A DNA stretch of 64,000 nucleotides from an uncultured Treponema sp. (GTDB lineage: Bacteria > Spirochaetota > Spirochaetia > Treponematales > Treponemataceae): contig CAMKEG010000001.1 of assembly GCA_946411505.1 (NCBI GenBank), positions 186,001 to 250,000 on the forward strand. Direction: 5' to 3'. This document shows, piece by piece, positions 43,754 through 53,646 of the stretch. The position numbers and the translations under genes were made by a program. Below the pieces are notes generated by a model. The model did not search any database. It was not told where the DNA came from and saw only the letters and a program-made list of their open reading frames with translations. How positions within the stretch are numbered: position 1 is the stretch's first letter; each line of letters opens with the position of its first letter.

Positions 43754-44635
43754 ATGCAAAAAAAGCCTTTTTTCGTTTTGCATTTCGCGGAATTTCTTCT
43801 AGCGTTCCTCTTGCTCTTGTCGGGCGTGATGATGTCATTTTCGTCAGGCGGCTTTATTTTAAATTTCAAGCAAATCGGCTTCAACATTTTTTCCGCCGCC
43901 GCAAACGGAGTGAGCGTCGTGACGAGGTCCGCGCAAAACACTTTCAACGCCGTCAGGGAGCTTGCGGAGCTTAGAAAGCAGTACAACGTTTTGGTCGAAA
44001 AGCTGAAAGACTACGAGTACATGCAAAGGACAAATTCCGAAATCAGAAAAGAAAACGCGCGCCTTAAGGAGCAGCTTGAATTTGCCCAAAGCCTTGCGGT
44101 GAAAAATTTTCCGGCCAACATCATTTCCAGAGGCGCGGACAATTTGTATTCAACGATTGTCGTCAACAAGGGCTCAAGGAACGGCATCAAAAAAAATATG
44201 CCGGTAATCGCGATTCAAAACGGAAACGTCGGAATTGTCGGAAAGGTGATTACGGTTGGCTACACCACTTGCCAAATAATGCCCGTGTTCGACTATGAAT
44301 GCGCCATTTCCGCGCGAGTGCAAAACACCCGCGACATCGGCTTGGTTACGGGAAACGGCTCGGACACGCTTCCGCTAAAAATGGGCTACATCAAAAAGCG
44401 CGTCATTGACGCCTTGCATTTTGGAGACGTAATCGTCACCAGCGGCGAGAACGACAACTATCCCGCCGACATTCCAATCGGAACAATTTCAAACATCAAG
44501 GTTTTGGATTACGACACGTCCCTTGCGATTGAGCTTGCTCCGATAATCGACTTCTCTCGTTTGGAGACCGTTTTGGTCATCGACCAAAAAACGCCCAACG
44601 ACAAAGTCGCGGAAGAAGGGGAGGCGAAAAAATGA
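43754..44635 (+). CDS. mreC: Rod-shape determining protein MreC
   Basis: 293 aa. One membrane helix (FLLAFLLLLSGVMMSFSSGGF), a coiled coil (residues about 65-115), then the two beta-barrel domains (AVKNFPANIISRGADN, YSTIVVNKGSRNGIKKNMPVI, GNVGIVGKVITVGYTTCQI, DVIVTSGENDNYPADIPIGTI). MreC links MreB to PBP2 in the periplasm. It starts 4 nt after the mreB stop and overlaps mreD by 4 nt. Confidence 0.95.
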   Translation: MQKKPFFVLHFAEFLLAFLLLLSGVMMSFSSGGFILNFKQIGFNIFSAAANGVSVVTRSAQNTFNAVRELAELRKQYNVLVEKLKDYEYMQRTNSEIRKENARLKEQLEFAQSLAVKNFPANIISRGADNLYSTIVVNKGSRNGIKKNMPVIAIQNGNVGIVGKVITVGYTTCQIMPVFDYECAISARVQNTRDIGLVTGNGSDTLPLKMGYIKKRVIDALHFGDVIVTSGENDNYPADIPIGTISNIKVLDYDTSLAIELAPIIDFSRLETVLVIDQKTPNDKVAEEGEAKK

Positions 44636-45141
44636 TTAAGTCTTACATTTCAAGCTTTTTAATTTTGATTGTATTTGTCTTGATTGAGACCGCGCTTCTT
44701 TCAAACATTTTCTTTTTGCCCGCCATGCCGGACTTCCTTTTGCTTTGCGTCTTGTATTTTTCCATCAGGAACGGAAAGGTGGCCGGCGAATTGACGGGCT
44801 TTGCGTCGGGACTTTTGCTTGACTTTTTGAGCGGAAGTCCTTTTGGATTGAACTGCCTTGTCAGGACCGCGATCGGCTTTTTCGCCGGCTTCTTCCACCG
44901 AATGATGAACTACGAAAGCTTTTTCGTCAATTCAATCGCCGGCTTCTTCGCGACGCTGCTCAAGGCGGGACTTATTTATTTCATTTCGCTCTTGTTCCCA
45001 AATTATGTAAATTCCTATCACATTTTTTCATCGGTTTTCGCGCTTGAGCTTGCGATGAACACCGTTCTTTGTCCAATTGTGATAAAACTTTTGAGGAGCT
45101 TTGATTCGTTCATCGTTCCGCCCAGAAGGGGAATTGATTGA
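44632..45141 (+). CDS. mreD: Rod-shape determining protein MreD
   Basis: 169 aa with five or six hydrophobic segments (FLILIVFVLIETALLSNIFF, FASGLLLDFLSGSPFGLNCLV). Length, topology and position between mreC and mrdA identify it. MreD is the small membrane partner of MreC. Overlaps both neighbours by 4 nt (ATGA). Confidence 0.92.
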   Translation: MIKSYISSFLILIVFVLIETALLSNIFFLPAMPDFLLLCVLYFSIRNGKVAGELTGFASGLLLDFLSGSPFGLNCLVRTAIGFFAGFFHRMMNYESFFVNSIAGFFATLLKAGLIYFISLLFPNYVNSYHIFSSVFALELAMNTVLCPIVIKLLRSFDSFIVPPRRGID

Positions 45142-47003
45142 TGGCCAGAAACAAGTCGCTTGTCGTTTTTGTTTTTTTTGTCTTGGTCTCAACAGTTTGC
45201 GGAATTTACACGCTCAGGCTTTTTAACATGCAAGTCGTCCACGGCGAAACCTACCGCCGCGCGTCAAAGGTTGTTTCCACCCGCAACACCGTGATCACCG
45301 CCCAGCGCGGAGAAATATACGACAGGAACAACAACTCCGCGATGGTAATCAACACCGACTCGTTCGCCGTGGAAGTGATTCCAGGAGAAATTCCCAAGGA
45401 CTATTACGACACGGTCCTTGCAAAGCTGGCGGATTTTCTTTCCGTCAAAAAAAGCGAGATTGACGCCATGATTCCGGCCAACGCGCGCCGCTCCTTCAAC
45501 AAAATCACGATAAAGACAAACGTTCCCTTCAAGACGATTTCCGACATCGCGGAAAACATAAACGACCTTCCCGGCGTGACTTGGATTTCAAAGCCGATGA
45601 GAAACTACATCGAAACAGGCTCTTTCTCCCACATTTTGGGATACGTCGGAGACATCACCCGCGAGGAATACGCCCTCATGTACAACAAGGGCTATTCCAG
45701 GGCCAGCGTCGTAGGAAAGACGGGAATCGAGCGCCAATACGACTCCCTGCTGCAAGGAAAAGACGGCGTGGAACAGAGAACCGTTGACGTCCGCGGCCGC
45801 ATTCTTTCCGAGGCGCCCAAAATCATTCCCCCGACGTCAGGCAAAAAACTTGTTCTTACCATTGACACCGACATTCAAAAGTTGGCCGAAAAGGCGCTTG
45901 GAAAAAGAATCGGCGCGATGGTCGTCCTAAAGCCCTCCACCGGGGAAATTTTGGCGCTGGTGTCGTATCCTTACTTTGACTCCAATTTGTTCAACTCGGA
46001 AAACGCGGCCAAAGAATACGCCAAGCTTACGGAGGACGAGCGCAATCCGCTTTTGAACCGCGCCGTCAACGCGCAATATCCGCCGGCCTCGACTTTTAAA
46101 ATCGTAATGACCGCGGCGCTCTTGAACGAAAAGGCTTTTCCCAGCCATGAAAAAATTGAGTGCAAGGGCGAGGTTGAGTACGGCGGCCGCGTCTACCATT
46201 GCTGGGTTTTGAGGCCCGGCCACGGATACTTGGATTTGAAGAACGCGCTCGCGAAGTCCTGCGACATTTACTTTTGGCAAGTCGGCCGTGAAAATTTGGG
46301 AATCCAAAAAATCACTCAATACGCAAAAATCTTTGGCTACGGCCAAAGCGCGCAAATCGACTTGCCCAGCCAGTCAAAGGGCTTTGTTCCGTCTCCTGAA
46401 TGGAAGGAGCGCCGCTACCACGAGCGCTGGCTTGGCGGAGACACAATGGCCGTCTCAATCGGCCAGGGCTACACAACGGCCACGCCCTTGCAAGTCGCCA
46501 ACGTGATGGCTATGGTGGCCAATTCCGGAACGATTTACAAGCCGCACCTTTTAAAGGAGGCGCGCGACCCAGTTACGGACGAGGTCATTGAAAGCGTGGA
46601 GCCGGAAGTCTTGTTCAAAAGCGACATGGATCCCGGCATTTGGAAAGAAATTCAAGACGACTTAAGATGGACTGTAACCGACGGTTCTGCCAAGCATTCG
46701 CTTTTCAACAAGGTCGTTAAAATCGCGGCCAAGACAGGAACGGCCGAAGTCACCGGATACAAGGACAGCTGGCACTCATGGCTTTTGGCTTACGCGCCTT
46801 GGGACGGGCCGGTTGAGGACAGGGTAGTGGTGGCCACAATCGTCGAGGCCGCCAACACTTGGTCGTGGTGGGCGCCTTACGCCACCAACATAACGATGCA
46901 GGGCATCTTCGCAAAACAAACTTACGAAGAGGCCGTGGACGCCTTGGGCTGGCGCTATTTGGTCACAAGGACAAACCAGTCGTCAACAGATTCAAGAGAG
47001 TAG
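45138..47003 (+). CDS. mrdA: Penicillin-binding protein 2 (elongation transpeptidase)
   Basis: 621 aa. One N-terminal anchor, the PBP dimerisation part (TAQRGEIYDRNNNSAMVIN), and the transpeptidase domain: active Ser in QYPPASTFKIVMTAAL near residue 319, second motif SCD (LAKSCDIYFWQ) near 375, and AAKTGTAEVTGY near 533. It cross-links peptidoglycan with RodA as partner. Co-translated with mreD (4-nt overlap); rodA follows after 9 nt. Confidence 0.95.
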   Translation: MMARNKSLVVFVFFVLVSTVCGIYTLRLFNMQVVHGETYRRASKVVSTRNTVITAQRGEIYDRNNNSAMVINTDSFAVEVIPGEIPKDYYDTVLAKLADFLSVKKSEIDAMIPANARRSFNKITIKTNVPFKTISDIAENINDLPGVTWISKPMRNYIETGSFSHILGYVGDITREEYALMYNKGYSRASVVGKTGIERQYDSLLQGKDGVEQRTVDVRGRILSEAPKIIPPTSGKKLVLTIDTDIQKLAEKALGKRIGAMVVLKPSTGEILALVSYPYFDSNLFNSENAAKEYAKLTEDERNPLLNRAVNAQYPPASTFKIVMTAALLNEKAFPSHEKIECKGEVEYGGRVYHCWVLRPGHGYLDLKNALAKSCDIYFWQVGRENLGIQKITQYAKIFGYGQSAQIDLPSQSKGFVPSPEWKERRYHERWLGGDTMAVSIGQGYTTATPLQVANVMAMVANSGTIYKPHLLKEARDPVTDEVIESVEPEVLFKSDMDPGIWKEIQDDLRWTVTDGSAKHSLFNKVVKIAAKTGTAEVTGYKDSWHSWLLAYAPWDGPVEDRVVVATIVEAANTWSWWAPYATNITMQGIFAKQTYEEAVDALGWRYLVTRTNQSSTDSRE

Positions 47004-47012
47004 GATAGGGCG

Positions 47013-48335
47013 ATGAAAATAAAAATCTTTCAACTTATAGATTGGATAATGCTTCTTTGCGTTCTTTTGCTTACGGTGACAGGAATCTTTTTCATTTATT
47101 CAAGCGCCATAAACCAACAAGGCCAATTGGTCACAAAAGAATACATAAAGCAAATCATTTGGGCGGCATTGGGCTTGGCTCTTTTGGCGGCCGCCGCGAT
47201 TTACGATTACAGAAACTTTGAGCGCTACATTACAATCCTTTTTGCGACATTGATAATCCTTCTGGTTTTGACGCGGCTTTTTGGAAAAACAATCAACGGC
47301 GCCAAAAGTTGGATTGGAGTGGGCTCGTTTGGAATCCAGCCTTCGGAATTTGGAAAGATAATATACATCCTCTTTTTGGGCTGGTACTTTCACAAGACAG
47401 AAGAGTTTCCGGAACAAAAAAGATTTTTTATAGCCTTGCTAATCCTGCTCTTTACGATGGGCTTGATTTTGGCCCAGCCCGACCTTGGAACCGCAAGCGT
47501 TTACATTCCGATTTTCCTTTTCATGTGCTTTGCCGCGGGCGTTCCAATCAGATACTTGCTCTTCATCTTAGGCTTTGGAATGCTGACGGTCTTCATCGCC
47601 ATTCTTCCTGTATGGCAGGACCAAATCGCGCGCCACACTTACGCGATTTTAAGCATTTTGACCGTGACTAAGATAAGGGTTTTGTTCACCGTTGGATTTG
47701 GAGCCATTACGCTTATAGGCCTTTTGGGAAAGCTTTTTTTCAAGCATAACAAATACTATTACTGGATTACCTACGTAAGCGCGATTATTTTTGGAGCGCT
47801 GGTTTGTTCCTTGGCTGTCACAAAAGTTTTAAAGCCCTACCAAATCCAGCGCCTTATAATTTTCCTTGACCCCTACACGGACAAGCAAGGCTCCGGCTGG
47901 AACATCATTCAGTCAAAGACCGCGATTGGAGCCGGCGGCTTGTTTGGAAAAGGCTTTTTGCGCGGAACCCAAAGCCACTTGCGTTTTTTGCCCGAACAGT
48001 CCACCGACTTTATCTTCAGCATTCTTTCCGAGGAAGCCGGCTTTTTGGGAGGCCTGGCCGTCTTTATTTTGTATTTTATCCTTATGGGCAGAATGATATT
48101 GATAATCAGAAAGACCACTAACCATTACGGCTATTACGTTGCGTCGGGCATTCTTGGCCTTTTCTTCTTTCACTTTATGGTCAACGTAGGAATGGTAATG
48201 GGCATAATGCCGATTACAGGAATTCCGCTTTTGTTCTTGTCCTACGGCGGCTCGTCCATGTGGACGGCGATGGCCTGCGTCGGAATCATGATGAGCGTAA
48301 ACTACCGCCACTTTGCCTTTATGCATCAAGAATAA
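47013..48335 (+). CDS. rodA: SEDS peptidoglycan polymerase RodA
   Basis: 440 aa, longer than the usual 370-400, with about ten membrane helices. SEDS motifs: SWIGVGSFGIQPSEFGKI near residue 100, LAQPDLGTASVY near 152, IIQSKTAIGAGGLFGKGFLRG near 300, FLPEQSTDFIFSILSEEAGF, and GIPLLFLSYGGSSMWTAM near the end. It polymerises glycan strands with PBP2. The extra length is a loop with two helices around residues 210-280. Last gene of the elongation operon. Confidence 0.95.
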   Translation: MKIKIFQLIDWIMLLCVLLLTVTGIFFIYSSAINQQGQLVTKEYIKQIIWAALGLALLAAAAIYDYRNFERYITILFATLIILLVLTRLFGKTINGAKSWIGVGSFGIQPSEFGKIIYILFLGWYFHKTEEFPEQKRFFIALLILLFTMGLILAQPDLGTASVYIPIFLFMCFAAGVPIRYLLFILGFGMLTVFIAILPVWQDQIARHTYAILSILTVTKIRVLFTVGFGAITLIGLLGKLFFKHNKYYYWITYVSAIIFGALVCSLAVTKVLKPYQIQRLIIFLDPYTDKQGSGWNIIQSKTAIGAGGLFGKGFLRGTQSHLRFLPEQSTDFIFSILSEEAGFLGGLAVFILYFILMGRMILIIRKTTNHYGYYVASGILGLFFFHFMVNVGMVMGIMPITGIPLLFLSYGGSSMWTAMACVGIMMSVNYRHFAFMHQE

Positions 48336-48568
48336 TCCGCTCGTATGTATTATTATAAACAAGACAATAATCGATTATTCGAGCGGTTTAACCGCGTCTT
48401 TCAGACGCTACAAGGCGCGCTGCGCTTAAAGCCGGATTATTGGACTTTTGCGGCATATATTTTACTTCCTATAACGCATATTCTGTCTACCACAGTGCAT
48501 TGTTTGCCGTGTTCACCTCTAAACGACGTAAAAAACACAAAAAAATGTGATTTTGCCGCCGTTTCCAC

Positions 48569-48597
48569 TTGAAACATTTTTCAAAATCTGATAATAT
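48569..48597 (+). promoter_or_regulatory. Promoter of tRNA-Pro
   Basis: TTGAAA (48569-48574), 17-nt spacer, TAATAT (48592-48597), 13 nt before the tRNA. The 230 nt between rodA and this promoter hold short inverted repeats but no gene I can support. Confidence 0.8.
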
Positions 48598-48610
48598 GAT
48601 TTTTACACAT

Positions 48611-48684
48611 CGGGCTATAGCGCAGCTGGTTAGCGTGCTTGTCTGGGGGGCAAGAGGTCACCGATTCGAATTCGGTTAGCCCGA
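48611..48684 (+). tRNA. tRNA-Pro (anticodon GGG)
   Basis: Acceptor CGGGCTA/TAGCCCG, D arm with AGCTGGTTAG, anticodon loop CTGGGGG (GGG) on stem CTTGT/GCAAG, and T arm with TTCGAAT. No encoded CCA. Confidence 0.95.
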
Positions 48685-48686
48685 CT

Positions 48687-48716
48687 AAAGCGGTTGGTTT
48701 TCCAACCGCTTTTTTT
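48687..48716 (+). terminator. Terminator of tRNA-Pro
   Basis: AAAGCGGTTGG, loop TTTT, CCAACCGCTTT and further Ts. Directly after the tRNA. Confidence 0.9.
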
Positions 48717-48753
48717 ATTGCTATGAGCGGAGCGGCTTTTACGGAATGATGTT

Positions 48754-48917
48754 AAAACACGCAAAGAAGGCGGGCGGTTGACGGAAACACTCAATTTGCC
48801 CCTGCCGCGCCCCAAGCGGCAGACTTAAATAGTTACAAGGGGCAAGATGCGTGTAGCGACGCTAGCTAGCGGTTCCGTCAACCGCCCGCCGATTGTCAGC
48901 GCTCGTTAGAGCGCATT
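48754..48917 (+). ncRNA. Structured repeat RNA, copy c
   Basis: Its outer arm GGCGGGCGGTTGACGGAA (48769-48786) pairs without mismatch with 48873-48890. Then ACAC/GTGT replaces ACTC/GAGT of the other copies, followed by TTTGCCCC/GGGGCAAG and CTGCCGC/GCGGCAG. The loops AAATAGTTACAAG and GCGTGTAGCGACG are conserved. The 3' end carries GCGCTC/GAGCGC and TTTT. It lies between tRNA-Pro and the 3' end of mfd. Confidence 0.7.
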
Positions 48918-48985
48918 TTGAATAAATTTCCTATAACAAAGCGGAGCGTAAGCGACGCACTGGGAGTGTTTTGGCTTGCTTATTG

Positions 48986-51900
48986 TCAGGCCAGCCGTTC
49001 AAGCATCTCGGATAAAAAGGCGCCTTTTTCCTTTAGGCCAATCTTTCCTGTTTGAAGCAAAATGACGTTGGGCTGCTTGGGATCCAGCTTGACCGCGCCT
49101 GGATTGGACTTAATCAGGGCCATGAGCTTGTCTACGCTGATGTCCCTGACCTTGCTGAACTCGACGCGGGCGACGCCTTGCTTTTCTTTTATCGAGCTTA
49201 TGAACAAGGCGCCGGCGATGACCCGGATTTCGGCCAAAGTCAAAAGGCTTGAAACTTCTTCCGGAACAGGGCCAAAGCGGTCGCAAAGCTCCGAATAGAC
49301 GGCGTCCACTTCCGCGCGGCTTATGGCGCCGGCGATTTTCTTGTAAATTTCCATCTTGACTTGCGGATTTGAAACGTAGCTGTCGGGAATGAAGCCCGTG
49401 TATTCCAGCTCCAAAAGAACTTCGTTTTGAGGAACGTATTCCTTTTGCGCGGTAAGGCGCTCCACGGCCTCGTTTAGAAGCCGCAGGTAAAGGTCAAAGC
49501 CGACGGAGTAGACGTTGCCCGACTGGTCCCGGCCCAAAAGGTTTCCCGCGCCGCGCAGCTCCAAGTCCTTCATGGCGATTTTAAATCCGCTTCCAAGCTC
49601 GGTAAAGTCGCTTATAACCTGCAAGCGCTTCATCGCGACTTCGCTCAAGGACTTGTTTTCTGGATAGAACAAGAACGCGTAGGCCTTGCGGTCGCTTCGC
49701 CCTACCCGCCCCCGCAGCTGGTACAATTGCGACACGCCGTACATGTCGGCCCGGTCTATTATGATTGTGTTGACGTTTGGGATGTCAATTCCGTTTTCGA
49801 TGATTGTCGTGGCCACCAAGACGTTGAAGCCGCCGTTCTTGAAACGCCTGAAAATGTCGTCAAGCTCGTCGCTTGTCATTTGGCCGTGCGCGGTGTCTAT
49901 GAGCATCTCCGGAACAAGGCGCTCAAGCTTTCGCTTTGTCTCTTCCAAAGTCTCCACGCGGTTGTGCAAGTAAAAGACTTGCCCGCCCCGCTCGACTTCG
50001 GCCCTTATGGCGGCCGCCACACGCTCCTCGCTGTATGGGTCGATTACGGTCTCTATTGGCTGCCGGTTTTGAGGCGGCGTGGTCAAAAGGCTCATGTCGC
50101 GGATTTTCAAAAAGCTCATGTGGAGGGTTCTGGGAATGGGCGTCGCGCTCATGGCAAGGCAGTCGATGTTGTTTTTCATCGCCTTAAGCCTTTCCTTGTC
50201 CTTCACTCCAAAGCGCTGCTCTTCGTCGATTATCATAAGGCCCAGGTTCTTGTACTGGACGTCCTTTTGAATTATCTTGTGAGTGCCGATTAAGATGTCC
50301 ACGCCGCCGGATTTTAGTTTGTCCAATATCTTTTTTTGCTCGGCCTTGCCTACAAAGCGGCTTAGCATGGCTATCGAAACAGGAAAATTCTTAAAACGCT
50401 CAAGGCAAGTTTCGTAATGCTGCTCAGCCAAAATCGTCGTGGGCGCCATGAAGGCCACTTGCTTTCCGCCCAAAACCGCCTTAAAGGCCGCGCGCATGGC
50501 GATTTCGGTCTTGCCGTAGCCGACGTCACCGCAAAGAAGTCGGTCCATGGGCACGGGCTTTTCCATGTCCTCCTTAACTTCCTTGGTCACGTTAATTTGG
50601 TCGGGCGTGTCCTCGTAAGGAAAGGCCGCCTCAAAGGCCGTCTGCCATTCCGTGTCCTTGGGGAATGCGTAGCCGGCCGAGGCCTTTCTGCGCGAATACA
50701 AGTCAATCAGCTTTTGCGCCAGCTCTTCCACGGCCTGCTTGACGCGGTTCTTGCGGTTTTCCCAAGCCTTGCTTCCGATTCTGTCAAGCCTTGGCTTTTC
50801 GCCCTCGTTTCCGATGTAGCGCTGGACAAGGTTGGCCTGCTCGATTGGAACAAAGGCCACGTCCTCGTCCGCGTATTCCAGCTTTATGTAGTCCCTCTCG
50901 TTGCCGGCGCTCTTCACGCGCTCGATTCCCTTGAAAAGGCCGATTCCGTAGTTTACGTGAACCACATAGTCGCCGGGCGTAAGCTCCACAAAAGTGTCTA
51001 TAGGAACGCTTTTCGCGCTGCGAATGGACTTAGGCGCCTTTTTGCGGCGGCCAAAAATTTCGTTCTCCTGAATCGCCAAAAGCTTGATTTCGGGAATTGA
51101 AAATCCTTGGGAAATCGCCTTTGGAATGACCTGCAAGGGATGGCCGTCCCGCTTTATGGCGTCGCAAAGGATTTGCTCAAGGCGCATCGCTTGGTTTTCA
51201 TTGTCGGCGTAAACAACAACGTCAAAGCCGTCCGACTGCAAGGCCTCAAGCTGTTCCTTTAGGTAGTTGATGTTTCCAAAGAAGCTTCTGGAAGGCTCCG
51301 TCTGCAGGCTGAAGGACTTTTTAAATGCCTCTCCCCCAGCCTCCATATGCAAGGACCTGAGCGCCACGGCTTTTTTTGTCTTGGCGAACATGGCGTCAAA
51401 GCCATAGAGGGCCATGTTTGGAGGAAAGCAAGGCTGCTCGGCCCTTGAGCGCCTGTAGAGCGACATCCATTCCCTGAAAATTGAGTCCTTGGAATTAAGC
51501 TGGCGGTCAAAGTCAAAGAAAAAGACTCCGGCGCCGGGAGCCAAGTAGTCCAAAATGTCGTGGCTGAAAATCAAGGGATAAAAAAGCTCCTCGCCCTCGC
51601 AAAAGCCCTGGAGCTCCAAGTCGGAAAGTCGGTCCTCCAAAACGGCCTCCGCCTTGTCGGTGAACGGAAGCAGAGCCTGGCCGGAAAGCTCGAAAGCGTC
51701 TGAACTTGTATCTTTTTGTAGACTTGCGTCCTCGAAACTTTCTGAACTTGTATTATTTTTTATACATTTTTCCTTGTATTCTTTAATTTTTTCCCTTAGC
51801 TTTTCAACTTCTTCCTGTCCAAAAGTCATTTCCTTCATGGGAAACACAAGGACGCTGTCAATCTCGCTTTCCGTCACTTGCGTGTCAGGAACAAAGGTCT

Positions 51901-52612
51901 TTATCTTTTCAATTTGGTCAAAGTCAAAGCTGACTCGCGCGCCCTTTCCCGAGCCGGGAAGAACGATGTCCAAGACCTCGCCCCTGAGCGCGAACTCGCC
52001 CGGAACGCTGGCCCGGGGCACCCTGAAATATCCGTTTTGGACAAGGCGAGCGCTCAAGTCCTCGGTGTCGATTGTCTGGCCTTTTTTTAGGATGACGGAA
52101 CGTTTCTTCAAAAGCTCCGGATTGGGAAGCGGAGAAAGAAAGTCCCTCAGGCTTGTCACAAAAACTCTTTTCTTTTGGCTCAAGGGGGAATTGTCGCGCA
52201 AAAGCAGGCGGGACAAAAAAGCCGAGCGCTCTCCAAAAACGGCGCCGCCGGTTGGGGCCGGCCTGTAGGGAACCGTTCCCCAGGAAGGCAGGTAGAAAAC
52301 TTCCGCGTCGTCCGCAAGGCTTTCCAAGTCGCCCCTTAATTCCAAGGCGTCGCGCTCGCTGGCGGCCACCAGCAAAAGGTCAAGGCATCCTGTCTGTTGG
52401 CCGCCGCTTGAATATTGCGCCGCCCGCATTTTTTTTGCCCTTTGCGCCTCCAAATACGAGCGGACAAAAAAAGCGGCGAGCGAGCCGCCCAGGCCTTCGA
52501 CTTGGGCCGGGAAAATTTGGCTTTCGTCGTCGCCGCAAAGTTCCGCCAAAAGAGAGTTTAGGCCTTGCCATTTTTTTAACTTGTTTGTTACTATATTATC
52601 TAATGAATGCAT
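48986..52612 (-). CDS. mfd: Transcription-repair coupling factor Mfd
   Basis: 1208 aa. UvrB-like N-part, RNA-polymerase interaction domain (FVELTPGDYVVHVNYGIGLFKGI near residue 545), motor with Walker A LLCGDVGYGKTEIAMRAAF near 700, DEEQRFGVKDKERL near 795, SATPIPRTLHMSFL, and helicase motif VGRSDRKAYAFLFY near 975; a C-terminal D7 domain closes it. It removes RNA polymerase stalled at lesions and recruits UvrA. Residues about 290-320 hold a Ser/Thr/Asp-rich insert with a short imperfect repeat (NTSSESFEDAS, DTSSDAFELS). The N-terminus between the two possible starts is not certain. Confidence 0.95.
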   Translation of the reverse strand: MHSLDNIVTNKLKKWQGLNSLLAELCGDDESQIFPAQVEGLGGSLAAFFVRSYLEAQRAKKMRAAQYSSGGQQTGCLDLLLVAASERDALELRGDLESLADDAEVFYLPSWGTVPYRPAPTGGAVFGERSAFLSRLLLRDNSPLSQKKRVFVTSLRDFLSPLPNPELLKKRSVILKKGQTIDTEDLSARLVQNGYFRVPRASVPGEFALRGEVLDIVLPGSGKGARVSFDFDQIEKIKTFVPDTQVTESEIDSVLVFPMKEMTFGQEEVEKLREKIKEYKEKCIKNNTSSESFEDASLQKDTSSDAFELSGQALLPFTDKAEAVLEDRLSDLELQGFCEGEELFYPLIFSHDILDYLAPGAGVFFFDFDRQLNSKDSIFREWMSLYRRSRAEQPCFPPNMALYGFDAMFAKTKKAVALRSLHMEAGGEAFKKSFSLQTEPSRSFFGNINYLKEQLEALQSDGFDVVVYADNENQAMRLEQILCDAIKRDGHPLQVIPKAISQGFSIPEIKLLAIQENEIFGRRKKAPKSIRSAKSVPIDTFVELTPGDYVVHVNYGIGLFKGIERVKSAGNERDYIKLEYADEDVAFVPIEQANLVQRYIGNEGEKPRLDRIGSKAWENRKNRVKQAVEELAQKLIDLYSRRKASAGYAFPKDTEWQTAFEAAFPYEDTPDQINVTKEVKEDMEKPVPMDRLLCGDVGYGKTEIAMRAAFKAVLGGKQVAFMAPTTILAEQHYETCLERFKNFPVSIAMLSRFVGKAEQKKILDKLKSGGVDILIGTHKIIQKDVQYKNLGLMIIDEEQRFGVKDKERLKAMKNNIDCLAMSATPIPRTLHMSFLKIRDMSLLTTPPQNRQPIETVIDPYSEERVAAAIRAEVERGGQVFYLHNRVETLEETKRKLERLVPEMLIDTAHGQMTSDELDDIFRRFKNGGFNVLVATTIIENGIDIPNVNTIIIDRADMYGVSQLYQLRGRVGRSDRKAYAFLFYPENKSLSEVAMKRLQVISDFTELGSGFKIAMKDLELRGAGNLLGRDQSGNVYSVGFDLYLRLLNEAVERLTAQKEYVPQNEVLLELEYTGFIPDSYVSNPQVKMEIYKKIAGAISRAEVDAVYSELCDRFGPVPEEVSSLLTLAEIRVIAGALFISSIKEKQGVARVEFSKVRDISVDKLMALIKSNPGAVKLDPKQPNVILLQTGKIGLKEKGAFLSEMLERLA

Positions 52613-52644
52613 AAAAAATTCCGATAATAAAAATAGGAGTCTTC

Positions 52645-53646
52645 ATGAAAAAGTCTTTTTTGATTATAGCGATTTTCGCGCTCTTTGCCCATAGCTTTTC
52701 AGCGCAAAGCGCGTCGCAAACCGCGTCGCAAAGCGAAAAGTCGCTCAAGGCGGATTATTCCAACGCGAGCGTTTCAATCAAGTTTTTTGACAGAACGATG
52801 TACTACCCCGGAAGCGCCGAGGACAACCCGATTTTTGTCCACGTGACAATCAAGAACAAGGGGCCGGAGACCTTGCGCTTCAAGCTGGCCGACGACAGAA
52901 TGTTCAGCGCCGATTTTTTTGCCTTTACCGTAAAGAACACCCGGCTTGAGCAGACAAACTCGCTCATCAGAAAAAGAACGACAAACCAGACTGTTTATTT
53001 TAGGGAGATTTCCCTTGAGACCGGCGAGGAATATTCGTTCGTGGAAAACGCCAAAAACTTCTTGAACTTTGACGAGCCGAGCGTCTACTACATCGAGCTT
53101 TCCTTTTATCCTGAACTCTACAAGTCAAAATACATCGAGCTTAAGTCCAACCGCTTGACGCTGGAAGTCCGCCCCACTCCTTCGGCCGCTTCGTCAAGCT
53201 TCATTCCTGTCGCCGCCGGAACCGCCGAAATCTTGCAGCCGGAGCAAATCTCTCCCGACAAGGTTGTCGAGCAGACTATTGTGGCCCGCCAAAAGTCTTT
53301 GTGGGACCAATACTTCCTTTACATCGACTTGGAGGAAATGCTAAAGAGCGACCCCTTGAGAAGGAACAAGTACGCCGCGTCTTCCGCGGAGGACGGAGAG
53401 AAGATGATAAACGACTACAAGGCCGCCCTCATGTCCGACACAATCGAAAAGGACATCGTCGCCATCCCCGAGCGCTTTGAGATAAAGAGGACTAATTACT
53501 CTCAAACGGAAGGAACTGTCACTGTCCACGAATGGTTCAAGTACAAGAACTTCTATGAGAAAAAAGAATACATTTACTATGTGCGCCAGCGCGACGGAAT
53601 TTGGAGAATCTACGGCTACGGCGTCAACAACTTGGGAACAGAATGA
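52645..53646 (+). CDS. Exported protein of unknown function
   Basis: 333 aa, signal peptide MKKSFLIIAIFALFAHSFSA, start set by TAGGAG. Residues about 45-180 look like an Ig-like beta domain (DNPIFVHVTIKNKGPETLRFKLADD, TVYFREISLETGEEYSFVEN). Residues about 205-325 form a second mixed domain ending in YYVRQRDGIWRIYGYGV, similar in style to NTF2-like folds. No name recognised. The stop overlaps the start of the next gene (ATGA). Confidence 0.65.
   Translation: MKKSFLIIAIFALFAHSFSAQSASQTASQSEKSLKADYSNASVSIKFFDRTMYYPGSAEDNPIFVHVTIKNKGPETLRFKLADDRMFSADFFAFTVKNTRLEQTNSLIRKRTTNQTVYFREISLETGEEYSFVENAKNFLNFDEPSVYYIELSFYPELYKSKYIELKSNRLTLEVRPTPSAASSSFIPVAAGTAEILQPEQISPDKVVEQTIVARQKSLWDQYFLYIDLEEMLKSDPLRRNKYAASSAEDGEKMINDYKAALMSDTIEKDIVAIPERFEIKRTNYSQTEGTVTVHEWFKYKNFYEKKEYIYYVRQRDGIWRIYGYGVNNLGTE

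Noticed and set aside
48345..48572. 75-codon open frame between rodA and tRNA-Pro
   Set aside because: No ribosome-binding site, no recognisable protein pattern, and the region holds inverted repeats and the tRNA promoter. Probably chance.
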